Assembly: GCA_913057905.1 (NCBI GenBank) | Contig: CAJXPB010000001.1 | Location: 1,488,001-1,552,000 of the forward strand | DNA: 64,000 bases | Direction: 5' to 3' | DNA from: an uncultured Pseudomonadota bacterium | GTDB lineage: Bacteria > Myxococcota_A > Bradymonadia > Bradymonadales > Bradymonadaceae | Part shown: positions 43,685 to 54,700 of the stretch, in pieces | How the letters are laid out: every line of letters begins with the position of its first letter | Numbering within the stretch: the first letter of the stretch is position 1 | Program-made: the position numbers and the translations under genes | Notes under the pieces: model-generated | Database searches by the model: none | Told to the model about the DNA's origin: nothing | Seen by the model: only the letters and a program-made list of their open reading frames with translations

Positions 43685-44776
43685 TCATTTAATTGAGTAA
43701 CGAACGGTCCGATCGCTTCCGTAGGTGAAATCGATGTCGGTGCAGATCATCGCCTCGGGCTCGACGACGCCGACGGTCTGTTCGGTCCAGCAAAACCTGG
43801 CGGCGAGCCCTTGCCCGACCTCCGGCTCCACCCGACTGATGCACTGAGCGCCATTGCGCTGCGAACTCTCCCAGCCGACTCCTTCCCAGGCGTAGCTGCG
43901 TGTCTCCCCGGCTCGGAGGAGCTTCCAGTCTCCGCCCTCGCACGCCTTGCCACACACGATGCATTGGCCCGCATCATTGATGCTCTCACACCGGCACTGA
44001 TTGCATGAGCTCCAGACTTCAGCCCGGCGCAACTCGGCTCTGTGCGGGCTCAGATCCAGGGAAATCCACTCACGCTCGTCGATCTGACAGTCGAGCGGAG
44101 TCATCAGGCGAACCGCTTTGTCGGTCCGATTGGTGAGCTCGAAGGTCGGCGGCCCCGTCTCTTCGGCCTCGACGGTGTGACCGGCGTCGGTCGTGCCATA
44201 CCCAAAGCTCACTTCGCTGCAGGTCGGATCCTGGACCGAACCTCCCTGACCCGGGGACCCCTGACGCGATTCACCCCAGCAGACGTCGACACGGATTTGG
44301 TCGCCGATATCGGGGATCTCTCGGCGCTCACAGTTCTGGGAATCGATCCGATCATCGACCCATCGATACCCGCTCCAGGCCCACTCGACCCGGGTGCCGG
44401 GCTCGACCGGCTGCACCGTCGGGATCGGACACGCCTCGGGGCAGGCGCGACAGCGTCGGTCCCCATCCAGGCGATTGCAGTTGCAAATGGCGCAGCGGTC
44501 GACCGGGCGGCCGTCGGACGTCCAGTCGACCCATGCGGGAGGACTGACACGGCAGCCTTCGACGGTCTGGACGTAGAGTGTGCTGTCGGTGTCGTTCTTC
44601 AGCCAAATCGTCGTCTCGACGGGCTCCGGCGGCGGACCGACATCTTGGCCGTCGTCTCGGTCGGCGTCGGATGCGCCGCCGTCGAGTCTCCAGTCATCGC
44701 CCGGACCCTCGCCCTGCGAACACCCGGCCAAGACCAGCAACAAAAAGCAGAAGGCAACAATCGGTTTCGGGTTCAT
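43685..44776 (-). CDS. Lipoprotein with two copies of a 10-cysteine domain (copy B)
   Basis: 363 aa paralogue of the neighbouring gene, colinear over its whole length. Lipobox LAGC (Cys about 19), shorter Asp-rich linker, then domain 1 (CAICNC, CRACPEAC, WAWSGYRW) and domain 2 (CNQCRC, CIVCGKAC, YAWEGVGW), ten Cys each. The close similarity and tandem position show a recent gene duplication on top of an older internal duplication. Function unknown; it should sit on the outer membrane or periplasmic face. The 124 bases upstream hold its likely promoter, but no clear motif is seen. Confidence 0.82.
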   Translation of the reverse strand: MNPKPIVAFCFLLLVLAGCSQGEGPGDDWRLDGGASDADRDDGQDVGPPPEPVETTIWLKNDTDSTLYVQTVEGCRVSPPAWVDWTSDGRPVDRCAICNCNRLDGDRRCRACPEACPIPTVQPVEPGTRVEWAWSGYRWVDDRIDSQNCERREIPDIGDQIRVDVCWGESRQGSPGQGGSVQDPTCSEVSFGYGTTDAGHTVEAEETGPPTFELTNRTDKAVRLMTPLDCQIDEREWISLDLSPHRAELRRAEVWSSCNQCRCESINDAGQCIVCGKACEGGDWKLLRAGETRSYAWEGVGWESSQRNGAQCISRVEPEVGQGLAARFCWTEQTVGVVEPEAMICTDIDFTYGSDRTVRYSIK

Positions 44777-44900
44777 GGAGCTGCCGGAGCAGAGGGTCGA
44801 ATCGTGAACGACTTCGCCTGCACCAGACTACTTCTGCAACTCCCGTACCAGCACGATCTTCCGGGGCATACGACCGAGACGTGCTTGAAATTCTGAGACT

Positions 44901-45887
44901 CTAGCCGTCGACGACCGGGATTTCTGTCGTGTGAGTCACACCCTCGAGTCCGTTGCCCTGGGGAAATTCGACGACGATCTGGCAGGTCCCCTCGGACTTG
45001 CCGCGGACGACCCATTCGCTCTCGTCGGGGGCTCCGGGGGCCAGGTAGACCTCACAGCGAGGCGACGTCGATGTAGAGACCTTCAGTTCCACGTCGGAAT
45101 CGGACCACTGGCAGATCGGATTACCCCCGGCCAAGGGTTGAATCAGCAGGGAGCCCGTATCGCCGATGGTCAGACCCGCGCCGCCCAGATTCGAAAAGTC
45201 CGTCTCGACGTCCGCGATGGCCTGCGGGCGTACCAGATTGATCGCCAGGGTGTTCCCCTCGGCGTCCGGCGTGACATCAATCTTTCCCTCTTCGTTGGCA
45301 AACTCGACCTGGAAGATTCCGAAAATTGGCTCCAGCTCATCTTCCAGAATGTTCAACCGGCTCGAGGGATCGAAGGAAAGCGGCAGTATATCGCCGTACA
45401 TAATCTCACCGCGTGAATCGAGCATTCGGTATTCGAGGGTCGCGCTGCTGTCGGAGAAATACGCGGCCTCACTGGCGTCGGTGCACGTATGGCCGGAGCG
45501 GACGCGGTCGAGCGCGGAGGCGCGCACCTTGAAGGACCCTTCGTTGCCGTCGATCTCGAAGTTGATGGTGGCGACGCCTGGCGAACGGGCCTCGACGGTC
45601 AACTCACAGCCACTCTTTTCGGTCACTCGCACGACATCGGGATCTCCGGAGGTCGCCGAGTCGATCTGCTCGCAGCGGATTCGACGCCGATCCGGGAACT
45701 GACCGCGCTGTTCTTCGACCTGCACGGTCCACTTCTGGCCGACGGCAAGTGGACGATCCGAGCCGATCCCCGGCGCGTTCGTGATGAACTCCTTCTGGAG
45801 GTTGCAGCCCCCGGCCATCGAGAGAATCAGAACTGCCAGGGCCGCCCCGATCCAGTGCCGTGCGTTCGAGCCGTGTCGAATATCCAT
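44901..45887 (-). CDS. Putative lipoprotein of unknown function
   Basis: 328 aa. Signal with AGGC at the lipobox position (Cys about 28). The rest looks beta-rich, with a Big-like stretch (LTVEARSPGVATINFEIDGNEGSFKV) and seven further Cys, among them RIRCEQI, SGCELTV, HTCTDAS, ICQWSD and GTCQIVV. It lies 18 bases after the VWA-protein gene on the same strand, so it probably belongs to that operon. Not recognised as a known family. Confidence 0.75.
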   Translation of the reverse strand: MDIRHGSNARHWIGAALAVLILSMAGGCNLQKEFITNAPGIGSDRPLAVGQKWTVQVEEQRGQFPDRRRIRCEQIDSATSGDPDVVRVTEKSGCELTVEARSPGVATINFEIDGNEGSFKVRASALDRVRSGHTCTDASEAAYFSDSSATLEYRMLDSRGEIMYGDILPLSFDPSSRLNILEDELEPIFGIFQVEFANEEGKIDVTPDAEGNTLAINLVRPQAIADVETDFSNLGGAGLTIGDTGSLLIQPLAGGNPICQWSDSDVELKVSTSTSPRCEVYLAPGAPDESEWVVRGKSEGTCQIVVEFPQGNGLEGVTHTTEIPVVDG

Positions 45888-45905
45888 ACGTCGTCCTCCC
45901 GTGGG

Positions 45906-48101
45906 TCAGACTTCAATGTCCGGTTCATCCTGAAAGGTCACTCGGCGCCAGAGTCGGCGAAGGACGCTTCGCCGCGTGCCGACGAGCGTCTCGAGCAACA
46001 GAGCCAGTGTGACAGCAAACAACAGTCCGGGCCAGAGATTCAGCCGCTCAACGGCTCCCGCTCGCTGGTTTGATGTGCCATCACCGGCCTCTTCTGCATC
46101 GTCGTTTCCGTCGATCCAGGGTGTCAATGCTCCCTCGGACAACGGGGTCAAATTCGACTCCTGCAGCGGTACGTTCACTGAGAACGCGAGTCCATCCAGG
46201 CGATTCGACGCGGTTTCGGAGGCTTCGCTCGAACCCTCCCCGGACCAGACGGTGTAGGCACCGGCCACCGGAGGTTTCAATGTAACCATCCCTTCTTCGG
46301 GCTCCAATACAAAGCGCAGGGACTCGGGTCCGGTCACGACCACGCGCCGATCCGCCAGGCCCGTAACGTCGAGTTTAACCACATCGCCGACCGCGTAACG
46401 CTCCTCGCCTTCGGAGGTCGCACGCCGGGCCAGGTAGAGCATCGAACGGCGCATCATCGGCAAAAAGGCAGTGCGAAGCGGCAGATCCGTCCAACCGCGA
46501 TCGATGGTCGTCGTCAACAGGAAGACCCGCCCCTTTTGGACCCGTCGCTCGAGCAGGGCCGGGGCCCCGTCGCGGTAGCTCAACAGAACCGTCGATTCCT
46601 CCGGCGTCGTCGGCTCCAGGAGCATGTATTTGTAGACCCGTGCCGACTGCAGGGCTTGACCACCGGGCATGTCGAAGATGCGAAACACGGGGTGGGTGCG
46701 CTCGGAGGCGCCAATGCGCGTGATCTTGACGGGAGCATCGGGGTCATCTCTCTGAGCCAGCCGTTTGATGCGCCGCAGGGGTTTGGGCAACAGCGGCCCC
46801 AGGCGCTCGTTGTAGGCGTCGGCTTCGACCTGGTCACCCATGGCGACAAACAGCCCTCCTCCATCGCGCACGAACTGGCGAAGCTGCTCGGATGCCGCCT
46901 CGTCCAGGCGGGCGACGTTTGCCATCAGAATGACGTCGAAGTTCTCGAGCGTTTTGTCGGCCAACCCATCGGGGGTGACGACGGTGGGCACCAGGCTCGA
47001 TTCGCTCGTCTGGCCCGGATTGAGCGCTCGAACGGTAAAATAGAGCTCGTCGCGGTAGGCCACGCTGGACGGAGCCCCGTTGACCAACAGAACCTCGACA
47101 TTCTTTTTCATTCGGAACGTGAAGTGACGCCGGTTGTCCAGATCCAGTCGGTCGTCGAGCGCGTCGGGATTCCCGATCTCGACGACTCCTCGTCGCAGGC
47201 CGGCCCCCTTGACGGTATGATTTACCGAGACGGCCCGGGTGGCGCCGGCCTCGAGTTCGTCGACGAGCCGGCTGGCTACCACTTTGCCTTCGACGCGAAG
47301 GTCGACCTCGATGTCTTCGACCGGCCGATCCGAGAAATTCTCGATCTCGGCTCGAACCACCCAGCGCCCCTCGCGGGCCGGACCCTGCTGGCTGTAGCTG
47401 ACCCCGGTGACGGCGAGATTGGGCCGGGTATCGTTCCCCTCTCGCACCGAGATCTGTCGGACCGGATAGTCGACCGCCGAGACGCCGGAGGCCGAGGTCG
47501 GAAAGCCGCCGGCCGTGAAGTCGCTGATTACGACGATCCGGCGATTGGGAAGCTCCGACGTCGATAGGATGTCACCGGCTCTGAGGATCGCATTGGGCAA
47601 CGACCCTGCGGTCTGTCTGGCCTCCAGCGACGACGCTGCCCGCTTGAGTTTGCCCTTCTCGTTGGTCAACCGGCCGACCGGGCCGTCGGTTCGGGCCGTG
47701 GTGATCAGGGCCGCCTCATCCCAGGGTTTCAACGCCTCGAGTTCCCGGCCGAGTCGGTCGGTCGCCGCCGACCACCAGTCGCCGTGGTGCATCGACAACG
47801 AATCATCGACGACAAACACCACCGACGACGGGAGCCGATCCGAACTGCCCGCGGAGGCGTCGCTGAGCAGATACGGTTTGGCGAGTGCGAACACCAGAAG
47901 CGCCACCGCCAGGATGCGAAGTGCCATCAGGATCCACTGGCGCACCTTCAGGCTGCGGGCCTCTTTGCGGTCCGACTCGCGCAACAACTTCAGGGCCGGA
48001 AAGGGCTGGTGGACCGCCTTCCGGCGGTTGATCAGATGGATGATCAGGGGCACTGCGGCCGCCAGCAGCCCCGCCAGATAGAGTGGTTCCAGAAAACTCA
48101 C
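45906..48101 (-). CDS. BatA-type VWA-domain membrane protein
   Basis: 731 aa from GTG48101, which forms a GTGA overlap with the DUF58 gene and has GAGGGGG upstream. The N-terminal BatA domain (FLEPLYLAGLLAAAVPLIIHLINRR) is followed by a second helix (ILMALRILAVALLVFALAKPYLL). The VWA domain has MIDAS DxSxS in VVDDSLSMHHG. A long extracytoplasmic part includes a CARDB-like section (RPNLAVTGVSYSQQG), a glutamine-amidotransferase-like segment (VRDGGGLFVAMGDQV) and a C-terminal helix. It works with MoxR and DUF58 partners in envelope maturation or stress systems. Confidence 0.88.
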   Translation of the reverse strand: MSFLEPLYLAGLLAAAVPLIIHLINRRKAVHQPFPALKLLRESDRKEARSLKVRQWILMALRILAVALLVFALAKPYLLSDASAGSSDRLPSSVVFVVDDSLSMHHGDWWSAATDRLGRELEALKPWDEAALITTARTDGPVGRLTNEKGKLKRAASSLEARQTAGSLPNAILRAGDILSTSELPNRRIVVISDFTAGGFPTSASGVSAVDYPVRQISVREGNDTRPNLAVTGVSYSQQGPAREGRWVVRAEIENFSDRPVEDIEVDLRVEGKVVASRLVDELEAGATRAVSVNHTVKGAGLRRGVVEIGNPDALDDRLDLDNRRHFTFRMKKNVEVLLVNGAPSSVAYRDELYFTVRALNPGQTSESSLVPTVVTPDGLADKTLENFDVILMANVARLDEAASEQLRQFVRDGGGLFVAMGDQVEADAYNERLGPLLPKPLRRIKRLAQRDDPDAPVKITRIGASERTHPVFRIFDMPGGQALQSARVYKYMLLEPTTPEESTVLLSYRDGAPALLERRVQKGRVFLLTTTIDRGWTDLPLRTAFLPMMRRSMLYLARRATSEGEERYAVGDVVKLDVTGLADRRVVVTGPESLRFVLEPEEGMVTLKPPVAGAYTVWSGEGSSEASETASNRLDGLAFSVNVPLQESNLTPLSEGALTPWIDGNDDAEEAGDGTSNQRAGAVERLNLWPGLLFAVTLALLLETLVGTRRSVLRRLWRRVTFQDEPDIEV

Positions 48102-48991
48102 TGCCGCCCCCTCAAAAAGCCCAGGCAAACTTCTTCGATCGGCTGCGTGGTCGCGAATCGGTGGTAGCCGATCTGACCCTCACGACACCGGGTCTCGACG
48201 AGCTCCATGTGCTCTCGGATCCGCTCGATGTAGTTGGCACGCAGGTCATCGGGATCGGCCAGCAAGTCGCCTTCGCCCTCGAGGCCCTCAAAGATACGAA
48301 GCCCTTCGTACGGAAGGGTCAATTCCGCCGGGTCCACCACATGAAAGGCGGCGACATCGCGGCTCTGTTCGGTGAGGACACGCAGCAGATTGAGTTCCGG
48401 TTCGGTGACATCCAGGAAATCGCTGAACACGAGAACCATGCTGCGCGACGGGGCTCGCTCGGCGATCGTACGCAGGGCATCGCCGAGGTCGGTCGTGCCC
48501 CCGGTCGGGAGCCGATCCAGCATAAAGAAGAGATCTTCGAGGTGAGTCTTTTTCGAGCTCGCTGGAAGGTAGTTTCGCTCGCCGCCCCCGAAGCTGAGGC
48601 CGCCGACCGCGTCCCCCTGTCTGAGAAACAGGTAGGCCAACGTGGAGGCCAGAAAGGAGACGTACCGAAGCTTGGTCAACTCGGCATCTTCGCTCTGGAA
48701 GTCCATCGAGCCCGACCCGTCGACGACCAGGTAGGCCCGGAGGTTCGTCTCGTCTTCGTATTGTTTGACGTAGTATTTGTCGGTCTTGGCGTAGACCTTC
48801 CAGTCGACGTGACGCAGCTCATCGCCCGGGGTGTATTCGGTATACTCGGCAAACTCCACTGAACCCCCATGGTGGGGGGATCGATGGAGGCCGGCGAGCA
48901 CCCCGTCGACAAGGCGCCTCGCCCGGACCTGCATGTTCCCCAGCTCCTCCAGGATGCCCGGGTCGAGATATCCGTCTTCCGAATCAGCCAT
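48098..48991 (-). CDS. DUF58 (VWA-like) protein
   Basis: 297 aa, cytoplasmic. The DUF58 signature FAEYTEYTPGDELRHVDWKVYAKTD is near residue 50 (given here in sense only; the core is GDELRHVDWK), with a VWA-like MIDAS at VVDGSGSMDF. AGAGGA precedes ATG48991. DUF58 proteins are the usual partner of MoxR AAA+ ATPases; the MoxR gene is 45 bases upstream and the BatA-type gene overlaps downstream. Confidence 0.92.
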   Translation of the reverse strand: MADSEDGYLDPGILEELGNMQVRARRLVDGVLAGLHRSPHHGGSVEFAEYTEYTPGDELRHVDWKVYAKTDKYYVKQYEDETNLRAYLVVDGSGSMDFQSEDAELTKLRYVSFLASTLAYLFLRQGDAVGGLSFGGGERNYLPASSKKTHLEDLFFMLDRLPTGGTTDLGDALRTIAERAPSRSMVLVFSDFLDVTEPELNLLRVLTEQSRDVAAFHVVDPAELTLPYEGLRIFEGLEGEGDLLADPDDLRANYIERIREHMELVETRCREGQIGYHRFATTQPIEEVCLGFLRGRQ

Positions 48992-49036
48992 GCTTCCTCT
49001 GGTCGAATCCCGTCGAGGCGATCAGCGCGGCCGCAC

Positions 49037-50089
49037 TCACGAGACCTCCAGCAGCCGCTCGATGATATCTTCGCTGGTGACATCCTGCGCTTCGGCCTGG
49101 AAGTTCGTCAGCATTCGATGGCGCAGCGTCACTGGCGCGAGCGCCCGCACGTCGGCCTCCGAGACGGTCATCCGCCCATCCAGCAGGGCACGAGCCTTGC
49201 CGCCGAGGATCAGATACTGGCTGGCGCGTGGACCGGCGCCCCAACTGAGATACTCCTTGACGAAGTCCGGAGACTCCGGCTTGTCCGGCCTGGTCTGTCG
49301 GACCAGATCGACGGCGTAGCGGACCACGTCCTCGCTGACCGGCACTTTCCGGACCAGCCGCTGCAGCGACAGGACATCTTCGGCATCCAAGACCGCGTCG
49401 AGATCGGCGGCGTACGAGCCGGTGGTCTTCTGGACGATCAGTACTTCGTCGTCGGCCTCGGGGTAATCGACCTTCAGGTGAAACATGAACCGGTCGAGCT
49501 GGGCCTCCGGCAGCGGATAGGTCCCCTCCTGCTCGATCGGGTTCTGGGTCGCAAAGACCAGAAACGGCAGGTCGAGCTCATAGGTCGTGCCACCGGCCGA
49601 GACTTCGTACTCTTGCATCGCCTGAAGCAGGGCCGCCTGCGTCTTGGGAGGCGTCCGGTTGATCTCGTCGGCCAACAAGAGATTCGAAAAGACCGGGCCC
49701 TTGATGAACTTGAAGACACGCTCGCCGGTGGCGGGATCCTCCTCGAGGATATCGGTCCCGGTGATATCGGCGGGCATCAGATCGGGCGTGAATTGGATGC
49801 GATTGAAATCCAGATTCAGCACCTCGGCCAGCGTCTGAATCAGTGACGTCTTTGCCAGCCCCGGCACGCCCATCAGCAGGGAGTGTCCCCGCGCCAGAAG
49901 CGCGATCAGCAGATGTTCGATCAGATCATGTTGACCGTAGATCCGCTTTCGGATCTGTTCGACGATCGCATCTCTGGCGCGGCCGACCTCTTCGATACTG
50001 TCGAGCGCCGAGCCCTCGAGCAACTCTTGGGCTCGAGCTTCGGCGGGCCGGGCCTTCTCGGCGGCCATCTCGTTCGGTTCGGTGGTCAT
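49037..50089 (-). CDS. MoxR-family AAA+ ATPase
   Basis: 350 aa. Walker A GVPGLAKTS, Walker B LLLADEINRTPP, sensor 1 VFATQNPIEQEGTYPLPEAQ and an AAA lid 2 region at the end (LTNFQAEAQDV). MoxR proteins act as chaperone-like ATPases that load metal or remodel VWA-domain partners. It is in an operon with DUF58 and BatA-type genes downstream and the peptidase/TPR gene upstream. Confidence 0.94.
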   Translation of the reverse strand: MTTEPNEMAAEKARPAEARAQELLEGSALDSIEEVGRARDAIVEQIRKRIYGQHDLIEHLLIALLARGHSLLMGVPGLAKTSLIQTLAEVLNLDFNRIQFTPDLMPADITGTDILEEDPATGERVFKFIKGPVFSNLLLADEINRTPPKTQAALLQAMQEYEVSAGGTTYELDLPFLVFATQNPIEQEGTYPLPEAQLDRFMFHLKVDYPEADDEVLIVQKTTGSYAADLDAVLDAEDVLSLQRLVRKVPVSEDVVRYAVDLVRQTRPDKPESPDFVKEYLSWGAGPRASQYLILGGKARALLDGRMTVSEADVRALAPVTLRHRMLTNFQAEAQDVTSEDIIERLLEVS

Positions 50090-50120
50090 GGGACCTCAGT
50101 TCGACGTCTGATGTGTGAAG

Positions 50121-51692
50121 TTACTGGACAAGCGACGCAAATCGGCGTTCTCGTTCGGCGGCCTCGGTATCTCCGAGGCTCTCGTAGGCCTGGGCGAGCA
50201 ACTCGTGGACTTCGGGATCGAACGGATTGATCCGGGCCGCCTCCAGGACTGCGTCCCGTGCTTCGGCCGGCTGATCCATCGCCAGGTGAGCCTTTCCCAG
50301 CTCGATCCAGATTGGATAATACGACGGATACAGGTTCTTGACGTCCGACAGCGACTCCATCGCCTCGCGTGGGTGATCCGTCTTATTGAGCGCAAACGCA
50401 AGCCGTGAACTCAGACGGGGATTCGGGGATTCGGACAGCCGAGCGGCCTTGCGATACTGGACGAGCGCCCCCTGGTAGCGGTTTCGCGCGTGCAACATCT
50501 CTCCCAGACGCATGTGATCCTGGGCCTTCGGCTGGTCCAATTCCTCGAGGTCGGTCGTCTCGCTGCCCGAGGTCTCGTCCTTGAACACCAACCGTCGGCT
50601 CCATGTCGTGTCACCGGAGATGTCGAACGGAACCTCGCGTTGTCTCAGATACGCCATCCAGTTCGACTCGAACTCCGAGAAGCTGGTCCCCACCACCGAC
50701 GCGAAGGCGGCCTTGGCATCGCCCTCCGTGCCGACCGCCTCGAGCAGCCGGCGGAATGCCCCCTCGCCGACATTGTTGTGGAGGTACTCCATGACAGTAT
50801 AGACCTCCGCGAAGGCGACGGCCGCATCCTCCTGGCTGGGGAGTTTGGCCATCGACGGATGCATCTGCTCGAAGGTGATCAAATCCCCGGATTCGACGCG
50901 TTGTTTGAGGAGCCGCTCCGTCGACGGCGGCAGGCGGTGAGCTTCGGCGCCCCTCCAGCGGTGCTCCAGAAACTTCGCCAACCCCTCGTGCATCCAGATC
51001 GGAACCGAGTTTCTGGTCTTCTTGTTGATCACGAAGTGGACGTACTCGTGGATCAACGTATCGACCCAGTCGTACCCGCGCAGCAACGCCTTCGGACTGG
51101 TGATCATCAACCGGTTGTACTTGCACAGCGCGATCGTTCCCGACGTGCGGATCTCCTTTTCGGTGAGTCCGGACACCTTGGCTAACGTGGAGGTCTGCGG
51201 ATAGACCTCCACCCGTATCGGCGTCTCGGGCCGATACCCGAGCTCCTCGCCGATGGCCTCCCAGGCCCGGTCCAGGGCCTCGCCCGCGTAGGGGACGAGC
51301 ACCTGATCGGACCCCTTGGGAACGAATATTTCAAATCGGCCCTTCGGAGATTCGTATCGCTGGTAGTCCCGGGTGGTCTCTTCGGTCGAACGGACCAGAT
51401 CGCGAAAATTGCTCCAACCCGACCCGGAGGTGTCATTGGTCAGCAATTGGTCGAGCCGGTCGCTCGCCTGGCCGTATCGGCCGTGCAGAAAATCTCGGCG
51501 CGCCTGCAAAAACTGGACGGCAGGCGTGTCGGGGGTCGACTCCATCAGCTCGTCGACCATCCGGTCGGCCTGCTCGATCTGCCATTCGCTGTAGAGCCGA
51601 CTGGCTCGGTTGACCGACGGCGTCGCCGCCGTCGCCGCCGTGGCGAACCACAGCGAGACGAGACAGACGGCAACCGTCAGGACCGGGCGCAT
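50121..51692 (-). CDS. Exported gluzincin-like peptidase (peptidase MA type) with TPR domain
   Basis: 523 aa from ATG51692 (an in-frame start at 51713 is possible). Signal peptide ending ATAATA. The protease region has HEYVHFV (HExxH zinc site) near residue 220 and a downstream Glu in WMHEGLAKFLEH, the layout of the peptidase-MA family. The C-terminal third is TPR (YQGALVQYRKAARLS, PAEARDAVLEAARINPFDPEVH). It is probably periplasmic. It lies between the DUF4175 and MoxR genes, a linkage that suggests a shared envelope process. Confidence 0.85.
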   Translation of the reverse strand: MRPVLTVAVCLVSLWFATAATAATPSVNRASRLYSEWQIEQADRMVDELMESTPDTPAVQFLQARRDFLHGRYGQASDRLDQLLTNDTSGSGWSNFRDLVRSTEETTRDYQRYESPKGRFEIFVPKGSDQVLVPYAGEALDRAWEAIGEELGYRPETPIRVEVYPQTSTLAKVSGLTEKEIRTSGTIALCKYNRLMITSPKALLRGYDWVDTLIHEYVHFVINKKTRNSVPIWMHEGLAKFLEHRWRGAEAHRLPPSTERLLKQRVESGDLITFEQMHPSMAKLPSQEDAAVAFAEVYTVMEYLHNNVGEGAFRRLLEAVGTEGDAKAAFASVVGTSFSEFESNWMAYLRQREVPFDISGDTTWSRRLVFKDETSGSETTDLEELDQPKAQDHMRLGEMLHARNRYQGALVQYRKAARLSESPNPRLSSRLAFALNKTDHPREAMESLSDVKNLYPSYYPIWIELGKAHLAMDQPAEARDAVLEAARINPFDPEVHELLAQAYESLGDTEAAERERRFASLVQ

Positions 51693-51720
51693 GTAGGTGC
51701 GTTCTGAATGCATTGATTCC

Positions 51721-54700
51721 TCACTCTACGAGCGACTTGTAGTAGCGCTCGATCTCCTGTTCGTAATCCTCGATTTTCCCCTCTTTCATCGCCTCCATGA
51801 CATCCTCGCGAAGCGTCTCTCTGGAGGGGCCGTCCTGTTGCTCCGGGATCTTGACCTCTTCGCGCCGCTGCTTCGACTGGCCACCCTTTTGACGCTGCTT
51901 GCGCATCGTCTGGCGCATCTGCTGTTTGAGTTTGCCGAGTTGTTCCAGGGCGGACCGTTCCGCGTCGAGAGCCCCCTGAGGTTTGCCTTCGCCGAGGCGC
52001 TTTTCGGCTTCGCCCATCTGCTTTCGCGCGCCTTCCAGACTCGGCTGCAGTTGCTGTTTGAGCATGGGGAACTCCTTTGAGGCCTCCCCAAGCTTTTTGT
52101 TGAGCTCGTCGGCCCGCTGTCCCACCCGCTTCTGGCGTTGCTGGAGTTCCTTGAGCTTCTGGCGGTCGGGCTGACTGAGGGTTCGATTGGCCCGTTCCAT
52201 CATCTGTTTGAGACGCTCTTCGATGTCCTTGCTCCGCGGCACCATTCGGCGCATCGACGGCATCGCCTCTCGGAGAGACTGGGCACGCTCGCTCCCTTTC
52301 CGGGCGTGGCGCTGGGCAAACTCCATATTGAAGTTGAGCGTCTCCAGCGTGTCGCGAGATGAGCGGGCCGCCTCCAGCGCCTGCTCGATATCGTTTTCCT
52401 CCAGATTCGATTTCAGGTCGTCGAGCTGTTCGCTGGCCTCCTGAAGGCTCGAGCGCAGGTGAGACGGAACCTCGCGCTCGGTAATATTCTCGAGGTCCTC
52501 TCTCTGGGCGGCCACCTTCTTTTGCATCTCTTCGGTAAACTCCCGAAGCATCGACTCGATTTCTTCTTTTCGGCGCTTCTGCTGACGCTGTTTCAGTTCT
52601 CGAGTCTTTTCTTCGAGATCCTTCTCCATCGACTGCAGATCGTTCACATCGTCCATCAGCTCGGACATCTTCTTGTCGAGATCCAACAGGGACTTCGGCT
52701 GGGCGGAGTCGAACTGACTCTCCATCTGCTTGCCGAGCATCTCCATATTCTGGCCCATCTGCTCGAGCGCCTTGAGCGCCCCGTCGATGTCGCCCTTCTC
52801 GACCATCTCCTCCATCGACTTGAACTGATCGGTCATCTTCCGGGCGTCGGACTCGAGCTGCGCTTTCTTGAGGGCGTCCTTGTTGAGGTGTTGCTCGGGG
52901 AGCTCCCTGATCTGCATCTGCATGCGGCTCATCAGCTCCGACATCCGCTGCCTGAGACGGCGCATCTCACGTTTGATCGCTTCCTTGAGGTCGGGGTCTT
53001 GGGTCTCCTTGTACTTCTGAAGAAGCTCCTTGAGCCGGCCCCGCAGCTCGTCGATGTCCTCCCGAGTCGCCTGGACCGAATCCATCTTCTGGCTGGCGAT
53101 CAGTTCCATGAGCTGCAGGATCGCCTTCTCCAGATTCTCCTCCATGGTGGCGGCGTGATCGGCCACGCGTTGAGCCGGACCGGCCGGCAGTTTCGTGACC
53201 GTTCCCCGACCCTCGGAAGTCAGCTCATCGTACAGTGACTCGCCGTCGGAGTGCAGAGAGCTGAGATGGGAGTGCAGACCTTCAAAGAGACTCCGATCCC
53301 GATCCGTCGACAGGGGATCCTCTTTCATGCGTTTGACGAGTTTGGCCATACGATCGAGCACGCCGGCTTCGGTGCGGTGAACGTTCAAGAGCGTCCGGAA
53401 CCGCTCGGCGAGCGTCGTCGGATCGGCATCCTCGTCGACGACCTGACGATACTTGCCTTCATCGGTCGGCTGGCGTTCGCCCATCGGCGACGCCAGATAA
53501 TCGGCCAACACCTCGAGCAGGGCTTCACTGATGTCGGTCTGGGCGCGCAACAGCTCAAGGTGTTTGTCCTCCGGGCTCGAGACTCGAAGGACCAAGCGCT
53601 GACTCTTGCCGACGCCGGGCCCTGTGAGGCTGTTGTTGTCGGTGGCCTGGATCTGGAAGATCACGACATCTTTGGGCCGAAGCGCCAGGGGACGGAGATC
53701 GAGCTCCAGGGAGCCATCGACCGTCTCCGGAGCGCTGTTTTGCACGGCGGCCGGCTCCAGCGGACGGGGCTCTTTGGAGGATTCGTCTCCGGCAAAGAAG
53801 TGAACCCGCTCGAGTTCTTGGATGCCGAAGTCGTCACTGACCGTGTACTCGATGTCCAGGACATCTTCCGGGCTGACCTCGACTTCGCCCTGGTGAGACG
53901 TAATCGAGACATTGGGAGCCTCATCGGGGATGACATCGATATCGCGCTTGACCCCGTCGGTGATGACCGTCCCGTCGTCGCGGCTGGCACGAAGCTGGTA
54001 GTGTCCCGATTGCGTCACAACCATCGACGCGCCGACCCCGCCGCCGGACCGTGACTTCAACGGCAGGCTTCGCTCGCCGTCGCCCGTCGAGATCACCATC
54101 TCCAGAGACGTGTAATTACTCAGCAACGGATGTCCCGTTAATGTGACCTCGGCGCCCGCCACGGCCCGGATGTGCCCGCTGCTGAAGGGTTCGGTTCGTT
54201 GGCCACGACCGGTGTAACCCGGAGCCGATATCTGCAGTCTGAGGTTCCCCAAGATCGGCCGGACGATGGTGTCGGGTTCGGTCTGCTGCGTCTCGCTGAC
54301 ATTCAACGGAGACAGCGCGATGTCCGACACCGAGCCCGGCGCCAGCAGACCCGCGGCGAGTATCAGGGCTACGCCGCCCGAGGCCGCCATCGCGGGAGGG
54401 CCCCAGGAGCGGGTCGGCAACAGATGGGAAAGCTGACCGGAGTCGGCACGCTCCTCGACGCGTCGGACCGTCCGATCGACGTGCTCGCGCGCCATCATTC
54501 GGCTGAACCCGAGCTGTCTGTCGGACGCGTCGGGGTCCTCCAGGAGTCGCCGGCCGAACTCCAATGCCGCGACGATGTCGTTCCGGAATCCGGAGTCCGC
54601 CGCCTGCAGGTCACGAGCGGTGTCGGGCAGGTCTTCTCCCTCGCTCAAAAAGGCAACAAGCAGGAGACTTCCGACGACCGTCGTACCGACCGTCCCCACG

